A stretch of 6,409 nucleotides of DNA, taken from Acidobacteriota bacterium (GTDB lineage: Bacteria; Acidobacteriota; UBA6911; RPQK01; DATIPO01). A program made the translations under genes and the position numbers. The notes under the pieces were generated by a model that saw nothing but the letters and a program-made list of their open reading frames with translations, was not told the DNA's origin and searched no databases. The stretch lies in contig JANQFM010000395.1 of the NCBI GenBank assembly GCA_028277865.1, positions 1-6,409 on the forward strand. Reading direction: 5' to 3'. Below are positions 1 through 4,852 of the stretch, piece after piece. Every line of letters begins with the position of its first letter. Positions within the stretch are counted from its first letter, which is position 1.

Positions 1-2
1 TT

Positions 3-764
3 TTTTCGGCAATCGGTCACATCCTGCTGGTGCTTTTGATCGTGGCCGGCACCTATTTGCTTCCCCAGGGCAGCCTGATCGACATCGGCACTGGGCCGGG
101 AGGCGGCAGCGGCGACCGGGTCATCCCCGTACGGCTGGCGGACGTTCCCGACAGTGGAGGCCTGGGCGCCGTCAAACCCACTTTGACTCCCCGTCCCAAG
201 GCTGCAGCGCCTTTGCCCAAGCCGAAAGAGACCCCTCCTGCGCCTGACCCGGACACCTTCCTGGAGCGAAAGAAGCCTCCCAAGCCCAAGCGGCCGCAGC
301 TTCCCGAAGACCGTCCGCCGCTGGACCCGCCCCAAGCAACGGCAGCGGAGCCGGGCGACATCGTGCGGGCGCCTGATCCCGGCAGCGGCGGCCGGGCCAG
401 TCCCGGCAGCGGCGCGGGGGGCGGACAGGGGACCGGTTTGGGCGTCCAGATGGGTTCAGGCCATGGCCAGGAAGGGGATATCGACTCGGCCTATGTCCGC
501 CTGGTTGAGCAGCGGGTCGGCACCAATTGGCTGCGGACTTCGCTGGGTGAGCTGGGGCGGCCCGTGCAGACCATCGTCACCTTCGAAGTCCTGCGCAACG
601 GAAAGATTCAAAACATTCAACTCGCCAAAACCAGCGGAATCCGAAGCGTTGACCTGGCGGCCCTGAGGGCCGTGCAGGCCAGCAATCCCCTGCCCCCTTT
701 GCCGCTGGAGTTCCGGGGCCGCCAAGTCCGTTTTCGGGCCGAGTTCAACTACCCGCCACGCTAA
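3..764 (+). CDS. tolA: TolA/TonB-like energy-transducing protein, 5' partial
   Basis: This is the inner-membrane protein that would carry proton-motive energy from TolQ/TolR to TolB-Pal at the outer membrane. The frame is open from base 3 and the true start lies upstream; a GTG at 30 is internal to the membrane helix, so it is not the start. The 253 visible residues begin with a helix, FSAIGHILLVLLIVAGTYLL, which contains the SxxxH spacing of TonB and TolA helices that contact ExbB/TolQ-type partners. Then come a Pro/Lys-rich stretch (about 58-110), a Gly/Ser-rich linker (about 125-155) and a C-terminal TonB_C/TolA-like domain (about 160-253) with an NW near its start, a VTFEVLRNGKIQNI strand pair and a DLAALRAVQASNPLPPLP helix-turn. 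It ends 56 nt before tolB, as expected for tolQ-tolR-tolA-tolB-pal order. TonB-family proteins share this architecture; the neighbours favour TolA. The linker is shorter and richer in Pro and Gly than the long helical domain II of E. coli TolA. Confidence 0.85.
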   Translation, partial: FSAIGHILLVLLIVAGTYLLPQGSLIDIGTGPGGGSGDRVIPVRLADVPDSGGLGAVKPTLTPRPKAAAPLPKPKETPPAPDPDTFLERKKPPKPKRPQLPEDRPPLDPPQATAAEPGDIVRAPDPGSGGRASPGSGAGGGQGTGLGVQMGSGHGQEGDIDSAYVRLVEQRVGTNWLRTSLGELGRPVQTIVTFEVLRNGKIQNIQLAKTSGIRSVDLAALRAVQASNPLPPLPLEFRGRQVRFRAEFNYPPR

Positions 765-820
765 GGCCGGGCGCGGCGCAGCACTCGGAGGCGAGACGAA
801 GAATTCAAAAGGTAAAAAGC

Positions 821-2209
821 ATGATCAATCGTTTCTTGAGGTTAATCGCCATTCTGGCCACCCCTATTTGGCTGGTTGCCATCGCATCCCCTCAACAGCC
901 GCCGGCCGTCGAATCCCCCCAAGGGCCTCAGCAGCCGGACAGGACCATCAGGCCCAGCGTGTCAACCACCCGCTTGGCCGTCGCTGATTTCGTGGCCCGC
1001 ACCTCCGCCACTGCGGCAACGGAAACAGCCATTGATGTCTTCAACCGGGTCCTGTGGGATGACCTGGAGTTCTCGGGATTTTTTCGGATGCCTTCCAAGA
1101 GCTTTTATCCGTTGCGTCCGGTCAGGAATCCGACCGACGTCACCTTCGAAAGCTGGCAGGTGCCGACGCTGGATGTCGACTATTTGATCTTCGGCAATTT
1201 GCAGGTCGACGCCAGCAGTGTGGTTGTCGAGGCCTTTCTTTACGATGTCAAGACCCGCTCTCAGATCCTGGGCAAGCGTTTCACCATTCCTGATGCCACC
1301 ACGATCCGTCGCCTGGCCCACGCTTTCGCTGACGAGGTGGTCTTCCGCCTTTCGGCGGGCGCCAGCCGAGGCGTCGCTCAAAGCCTGGTGGCATTCAGCA
1401 GCCGAAGAGGCCAAAGCAAAGAGCTCTTCCTGGTGGATTACGATGGCTTCAACCAGCGTACAGTGACTGCCAACGGGGGCCTCAACAAGTTTCCCAGTTT
1501 TTCGTCCGACAACGGACGGGTGGCTTTCGTGACCAACCTGCCCGGTTCCAGCCGATGGGAACTGTGGGTCCAGGATTTGGGCGGTACGGGGGAGCGCAGT
1601 GTGGTCCAAGTTCCGACTTCTTATGTCTCTTCGCCGGCCTTTTCCCCCGACGGCAGCCGGATTGCCTTTTCGGCCCGGGGCCGAAACAAGTCCTCGGCCG
1701 ATATTCACGTGGCGACTTTGAGCAGCGTCGCTCCGAGCAATTTGACCAATCATCCCAACATCGACACTTCGCCCTCCTGGAGCCCCACCGGGCGCCAAAT
1801 CGCCTTTGTCTCAGACCGCAGCGGCACTCCCCAGGTCTGGGTGATGGATTCTGACGGCTCGAACCTGCGGCGTTTGGTCACCGAAGGGGGGCACTGCGAC
1901 AGCCCTGACTGGTCGCCGGACGGAAAATGGATCGCCTACTCCTGGCAGGCGCCCCGGCAATGGAAGCACGATATCTTCGTCCTGGAGGTGGCCACCGGGC
2001 GAATCAACCAACTGACAACAGGCCTGGGCAGCAAAGAGAATCCGCATTGGTCGCCTGACAGCCGGCACATCGTATTTCAGAGCACCCGGACGGGATCCAA
2101 GCAGATCTTCATCATGAATGCCGAGGGCGACAACCAAAGGCAGATCACCGCCTATGGGGAAAACGAAAACCCGGCTTGGTCGGGCTACCGTTCCGTAGTC
2201 CAGAACTAA
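821..2209 (+). CDS. tolB: TolB, periplasmic beta-propeller of the Tol-Pal system
   Basis: TolB is a soluble periplasmic protein that binds Pal and is regulated by TolA, so that Pal is freed or held at the division site. The 462 residues match the family in length apart from a somewhat extended N terminus. A signal peptide occupies about residues 1-23 (NRFLRLIAILATPIWLVAIA core), followed by a Pro/Gln-rich segment to about 50. The N-terminal alpha/beta domain (about 50-180) includes RLAVADF, FNRVLWDDLEFSGFFRM and DYLIFGNLQVD. A six-bladed propeller follows with PD40/WD40-like repeats: SPAFSPDGSRIAFSA (271), SPSWSPTGRQIAFVSDRSG (317), SPDWSPDGKWIAYSW (361), NPHWSPDSRHIVFQSTRTG (407) and a last NPAWSGY (450). 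The ATG at 821 is preceded by AAAGG at 808-812 with an 8-nt spacer. It sits 56 nt after tolA, so co-transcription is likely. Confidence 0.95.
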   Translation: MINRFLRLIAILATPIWLVAIASPQQPPAVESPQGPQQPDRTIRPSVSTTRLAVADFVARTSATAATETAIDVFNRVLWDDLEFSGFFRMPSKSFYPLRPVRNPTDVTFESWQVPTLDVDYLIFGNLQVDASSVVVEAFLYDVKTRSQILGKRFTIPDATTIRRLAHAFADEVVFRLSAGASRGVAQSLVAFSSRRGQSKELFLVDYDGFNQRTVTANGGLNKFPSFSSDNGRVAFVTNLPGSSRWELWVQDLGGTGERSVVQVPTSYVSSPAFSPDGSRIAFSARGRNKSSADIHVATLSSVAPSNLTNHPNIDTSPSWSPTGRQIAFVSDRSGTPQVWVMDSDGSNLRRLVTEGGHCDSPDWSPDGKWIAYSWQAPRQWKHDIFVLEVATGRINQLTTGLGSKENPHWSPDSRHIVFQSTRTGSKQIFIMNAEGDNQRQITAYGENENPAWSGYRSVVQN

Positions 2210-2273
2210 CCGCAAGGCACTCCCATTTCCTGGCACCGGTGATGAAAGTGCGATATAACCGGGGCGGCTGTCT

Positions 2274-2350
2274 GGCCGGCAGCTTGGCAAAACGGGCTGC
2301 GGCCGGCTGTCGGCTGCTCTTCAATGAATGCGCCCCTGAGCGATTGGGGC
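2274..2350 (+). other. Stem-loops in the tolB-pal gap (pal leader)
   Basis: The 163-nt gap between tolB and pal has no supportable gene. It can fold two hairpins. The first pairs 2274-2283 (GGCCGGCAGC) with 2296-2304 (GCTGCGGCC), with one bulged G. The second pairs 2332-2336 (GCCCC) with 2346-2350 (GGGGC) around a 9-nt loop. Neither is followed by a T-run, so neither looks like a classical terminator. They could be RNA-processing or stability structures that let Pal, an abundant lipoprotein, be made at a higher level than TolB. That role is inference, and in GC-rich DNA such short stems also arise by chance. Confidence 0.3.
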
Positions 2351-2372
2351 TGACAGTGAGGGAGATAGATTC

Positions 2373-3149
2373 ATGAGACGTGTTTTGAAATTGTGCCTGG
2401 GCGGTTGGGTCTTGGTTTTCAGCCTGGTAGCATTCTCAGGATGCAAGAAGGAGGCGCCGCCCCCGACTCCGCCGCCGCCGCCCCGAGCCGAAACCAGAGA
2501 TCCTGCCCCGCCTGATCCGACTCCGCCGCCGACCATCCAAATCAGCGCCTCACCATCCAGTATTGAACGCAATAGCCAGACCACCTTGAGATGGGATACG
2601 ACCAACGCCGCTTCGGTGGTGATCGACAACGGAGTGGGAAACGTGGCTGAGAGCGGTTCGCTGGTCATCACCCCGCGCCAGTCCACCACCTACACTGCCA
2701 CGGCGACCGGTGCCGGCGGCGAAGCTCGTGCCAGTGCACGTGTGACAGTCATAACTCCCACCGCTGCGGCACCCCTGACGACCGATCAGATGCAAATCGA
2801 AGAGCTGATCGCCGAAGGCAAGTTCCAGCCGGTCTTCTTTGCCTACGACAAGTCGGACCTGACCGATGAATCCATGGCCACCCTGCGCGAAAACGCCCGC
2901 TTTCTGCGGCAGTACCCTGACTCACGGATCCTGATCGAAGGGCACTGCGACGAAAGGGGCAGCGAGGAGTACAACCTGGCTTTGGGAGACCGCCGGGCGC
3001 GGGTTACCTACGACTTCCTGACCCAGTTGGGCGTGGAGGCCAATCGGATGAATACCATCTCCTTTGGGGAAGAGAGGCCTTTCGACCCGGCCAAGACCGA
3101 GGCGGCCTTTGCCAAGAATCGTCGGGCTCATTTTCGGGGCGGCCGTTGA
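2373..3149 (+). CDS. pal: Pal, peptidoglycan-associated outer-membrane lipoprotein with an extra Ig-like domain
   Basis: Pal is a lipid-anchored outer-membrane protein that binds the diaminopimelate peptide of peptidoglycan and TolB. The 258 residues are: a signal peptide ending in lipobox FSGC with Cys24 as the lipidated residue; a Pro-rich spacer (about 28-53); an Ig-like beta-sandwich segment (about 55-127) starting IQISASPSSIERNSQTTLRW and ending ASARVTV; and an OmpA-like domain (about 150-254). The OmpA part shows VFFAYDKSDL, IEGHCDERGSEEYNLALGDR and the terminal NRRAHF; the Asp and Arg in LGDRRA correspond to the peptidoglycan-binding residues of the family. E. coli Pal is about 170 residues and has no Ig-like part, so the extra length is that domain plus the spacer. 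The start is set by GAGGGAG at 2358-2364, 8 nt before ATG. A second cysteine, Cys192, sits in the GHCDERG motif where E. coli has Ala. Confidence 0.95.
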   Translation: MRRVLKLCLGGWVLVFSLVAFSGCKKEAPPPTPPPPPRAETRDPAPPDPTPPPTIQISASPSSIERNSQTTLRWDTTNAASVVIDNGVGNVAESGSLVITPRQSTTYTATATGAGGEARASARVTVITPTAAAPLTTDQMQIEELIAEGKFQPVFFAYDKSDLTDESMATLRENARFLRQYPDSRILIEGHCDERGSEEYNLALGDRRARVTYDFLTQLGVEANRMNTISFGEERPFDPAKTEAAFAKNRRAHFRGGR

Positions 3150-3158
3150 AGTAGCCCT

Positions 3159-3191
3159 GCTGCATCTGTTTGACTAAAAACAGGATGCGGC
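3159..3191 (+). terminator. Hairpin just after pal, possible weak terminator or attenuator
   Basis: Ten nt after the pal stop, bases 3159-3171 pair with 3178-3191 to give about 13 base pairs, with one bulged G (3183/3184) and one T-G wobble. The loop is GACTAA (3172-3177). The downstream sequence (TGATTTACG) is only mildly T-rich, so it is not a textbook Rho-independent terminator. It could partly separate pal from cpoB or stabilise the pal transcript end. Confidence 0.4.
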
Positions 3192-3215
3192 TGATTTACG
3201 CTATATTGACTTGTC

Positions 3216-3231
3216 GGCCCGGCAACGGGTC
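3216..3231 (+). other. Short hairpin with GCAA tetraloop upstream of cpoB
   Basis: GGCCCG (3216-3221) pairs with CGGGTC (3226-3231), with one G-U wobble, around the loop GCAA, which fits the stable GNRA class. It lies 37 nt before the cpoB start, inside the probable leader. Two TTGACT hexamers (3170-3175 and 3206-3211), each 5 of 6 to the sigma-70 -35 consensus, lie nearby. Neither has a convincing -10 at 16-18 nt, so I do not call a promoter. Confidence 0.3.
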
Positions 3232-3252
3232 CTACTGATTTGATCATCCCTT

Positions 3253-3260
3253 GAGGGAGG
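3253..3260 (+). promoter_or_regulatory. Ribosome binding site that fixes the cpoB start
   Basis: GAGGGAGG lies 8 nt before the ATG at 3269. An in-frame TTG at 3251 would overlap this site and add six charged residues before the signal peptide, so the ATG is the better start. Confidence 0.8.
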
Positions 3261-3268
3261 CGAAGACG

Positions 3269-4093
3269 ATGAAAAGGCCTGTCATCACCTGGGGCATCCT
3301 GTTGCTGGCCACTTGGAGCTGGACCTCGGCGGGGACCAAGGAAGAGCTTCAACGGCTGCAGCAAGACATCCTGCAGCTGCAAAACCTGATCCGGACCATG
3401 CAGGAGAACCAGGACAGGAACAGCGGCATCATTCAATCCCTTCTGGAACAGCTCAACGACCAGACTGCTCAAACCAATACTGCCGTCAACAACCTCACAG
3501 CCGCATTGCGGGCGCGGGCCGGGGGCGAAGATCAGTTGGCGCAGCAGTTTCAGGAGGCTTTCCAGAAATTGGTCGTCAAGCTGGACGACACCAACAACCG
3601 CATCGCCGCCCTGCAGCAGAAAGTGGACGAAAGCCAGATGAGGGTCCAGTCGCTGCGCAGCTACCAGGCGGACATCACGGGAGGCGTGGAGCCCGACCGG
3701 GTCTACAGTGCCGCCTACAACGACTACATCATGGGCAACTACGACCTGTCGATTGCCGCCTTCCGCGACTTCCTGTCCACCTTCCCCGATAGTGAGTACT
3801 CGGACAATGCCGCCTATTACCTGGGTGTATCCCTGATGGAGCAAGGACGCTATGAGGCGGCCGTCAGCGCCTTTGACGAAGTGCTCAACCTCTATCCCCA
3901 GGCCGACAAGACCACACCGGCCTATTACAAGAAAGCCGTCTCTTTATTGCAGGTCCAGCGCAACGCCGAAGCCATTGAGACCTTCCGCAAACTGATCACC
4001 CTCTACCCCGAATCGCCCGAAGCCAACCTGAGCCGCAATGAGTTGCAGCGTTTGGGGATCGACGTGGAGGAGCTGACCCAAAAGCAGGATTAG
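3269..4093 (+). CDS. cpoB: CpoB/YbgF-type cell-division coordinator, coiled coil plus TPR
   Basis: CpoB-type proteins are periplasmic; in E. coli CpoB binds TolA and couples outer-membrane constriction to septal peptidoglycan synthesis. The 274 residues start with a signal peptide (ITWGILLLATWSWTSAG, cleavage near 20-22). A long, Gln/Leu/Asn-rich coiled coil follows (about 23-130), matching the YbgF trimerisation region, though longer than in E. coli. The C-terminal part holds three TPR-like units: VYSAAYNDYIMGNYDLSIAAF (146-166), AYYLGVSLMEQGRYEAAVSAF (182-202) and AYYKKAVSLLQVQRNAEAIETF (218-239). The motif FPDSEYSDNAAYYLG is typical of the tol-pal system YbgF family. It follows pal, the usual place for the gene. 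The coiled coil is longer than usual and may itself have two parts, separated by the RARAGGED break at 81-88. The product could be annotated simply as a tetratricopeptide protein, but position and architecture agree on CpoB. Confidence 0.9.
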   Translation: MKRPVITWGILLLATWSWTSAGTKEELQRLQQDILQLQNLIRTMQENQDRNSGIIQSLLEQLNDQTAQTNTAVNNLTAALRARAGGEDQLAQQFQEAFQKLVVKLDDTNNRIAALQQKVDESQMRVQSLRSYQADITGGVEPDRVYSAAYNDYIMGNYDLSIAAFRDFLSTFPDSEYSDNAAYYLGVSLMEQGRYEAAVSAFDEVLNLYPQADKTTPAYYKKAVSLLQVQRNAEAIETFRKLITLYPESPEANLSRNELQRLGIDVEELTQKQD

Positions 4094-4151
4094 TTGTCAG
4101 TTGTAGCCTGTCAGGTCGTCAAAGGGTCATGACATGTAAAGTTGTCGGATT

Positions 4152-4196
4152 ACCAACAAAAGCGACCGTGGAACTTCGTAGGTCGGGCGTGTTGGT
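4152..4196 (+). other. Two-tier stem-loop in the cpoB-ssb gap
   Basis: ACCAAC (4152-4157) pairs with GTTGGT (4191-4196), and CGACC (4163-4167) pairs with GGTCG (4181-4185). The result is two coaxial stems split by a 5x5 internal loop and capped by a 13-nt loop. All Watson-Crick pairs are perfect. No T-run follows, so this is not a standard terminator. It lies 68 nt before ssb and could be a leader structure or an end-of-transcript structure for cpoB. The rest of this 171-nt gap has no gene and no convincing sigma-70 promoter. Confidence 0.35.
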
Positions 4197-4250
4197 GCGT
4201 AAGTAGCTATTGAGTCGATTCTTTCAGCTTTCCAAACACAGTTGGATGGG

Positions 4251-4258
4251 TAAGGAGG
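4251..4258 (+). promoter_or_regulatory. Strong ribosome binding site of ssb
   Basis: TAAGGAGG is a near-perfect complement of the 16S rRNA 3' end and is 6 nt from the ATG at 4265. It is the strongest Shine-Dalgarno in the window and fits a well-expressed housekeeping gene. Confidence 0.85.
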
Positions 4259-4264
4259 CCTGTC

Positions 4265-4702
4265 ATGGTGAATAAGGCGATTTTGGTCGGCAACCTGGGA
4301 CGCGACCCCGAGATGCGCTACACCTCGAACGGGACGCCGGTGTGCAATTTTTCAGTGGCGACCAACGAGGTATACCAGGACCGCAGCGGGCAGAGGCAAA
4401 AACGGACCGAATGGCACAATATTGTGGTGTGGAGCAAGCTGGCAGAGATCTGCAATCAGTATCTGAGCAAGGGCAAACAGGTTTACCTTGAAGGCCGTAT
4501 CCAAACCCGCGAATGGGACGACCGCGACGGCAACCGGCGCCGCACCACCGAGATCGTGGCCAATGAAATGAAGATGCTCAGCGGCCCGGGAGAGGCTGCG
4601 GGAGACTTCGGTGGCGGACCCAGCCCCCGCCAGGAACCCGCCGGAGGCGAAACCAGCCAATCGATGGAAATCGGTATCAGCGACGACGACATTCCGTTCT
4701 AG
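4265..4702 (+). CDS. ssb: Single-stranded DNA-binding protein SSB
   Basis: SSB coats single-stranded DNA in replication, recombination and repair and recruits partner enzymes through its C-terminal tip. The 145 residues begin with the classic OB-fold opening VNKAILVGNLGRDPEMRYT and continue with VCNFSVATNE, TEWHNIVVWSKLAEICNQYL and KGKQVYLEGRIQTREW, so the fold covers about 1-108. A short Gly/Pro/Gln-rich disordered linker (108-138) follows, then the acidic tip DDDIPF at 140-145, the same last six residues as E. coli SSB. The linker is shorter than in E. coli (total about 178). The gene follows cpoB after 171 nt and has its own strong ribosome binding site, so it is probably an independent unit. 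It converges on htrA, and its stop is 5 nt from the inverted-repeat element. Confidence 0.97.
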   Translation: MVNKAILVGNLGRDPEMRYTSNGTPVCNFSVATNEVYQDRSGQRQKRTEWHNIVVWSKLAEICNQYLSKGKQVYLEGRIQTREWDDRDGNRRRTTEIVANEMKMLSGPGEAAGDFGGGPSPRQEPAGGETSQSMEIGISDDDIPF

Positions 4703-4707
4703 GGAGG

Positions 4708-4850
4708 TTTCACGCAGAGGCGCAGAGACGCGGAGAGAGACAGAAGGGAGGAATCTGAAGGGATCAGCAGGACTCACAATCCATCTCTTATCCTGTCAAA
4801 AGTTCTTCTCCTCCTTTTCCTCCTCTGCGTCTCTGCGCCTCTGCGTGAAA
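4708..4850. repeat. Inverted-repeat element with CGCAGAGR octamer arms between convergent genes
   Basis: Bases 4708-4731 are a perfect 24-nt inverted match of 4827-4850, and the match continues to 27 of 28 (4708-4735 against 4823-4850). Each arm starts TTTCA and then has three octamers: CGCAGAGG, CGCAGAGA and CGCGGAGA on the left, and CGCAGAGG, CGCAGAGA, CGCAGAGG on the right (read on the - strand). Inside the arms the left side is purine-rich and the right side pyrimidine-rich, so weaker pairing can continue inward; the centre (about 4750-4802) is unrelated sequence. The 143-bp element nearly fills the 150 nt between the ssb and htrA stop codons and has no gene of its own. Arms of this CGCAGAGRCGCAGAG kind are a recurrent dispersed repeat in many environmental bacterial genomes (recollection, not searched). 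It resembles a MITE/REP-like element and may serve as a bidirectional transcription end. Confidence 0.85.
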
Positions 4851-4852
4851 TC

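Noticed and set aside
962..1798. Long antisense open frame (278 codons) within tolB, and similar antisense frames in pal, cpoB and ssb
   Set aside because: They mirror the codon bias of real genes on the + strand, lack ribosome binding sites and have compositionally odd translations without domains.
2231..2247. Sigma-54-like promoter (TGGCAC...) upstream of pal
   Set aside because: The TGGCAC -24 half is perfect, but the -12 position reads ATGA in place of TTGC, lacking the required GC pair.
2231..2259. Sigma-70 promoter TGGCAC-17-TATAAC upstream of pal
   Set aside because: The -10-like TATAAC is fair, but the -35 hexamer matches poorly and there is no extended -10. I could not support it over chance.
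4169..4185. LexA/SOS box in the ssb upstream region (GAAC...)
   Set aside because: Only one GAAC half-site is present with no correctly spaced GTTC partner, and no E. coli-type CTGT-N8-ACAG site is visible.
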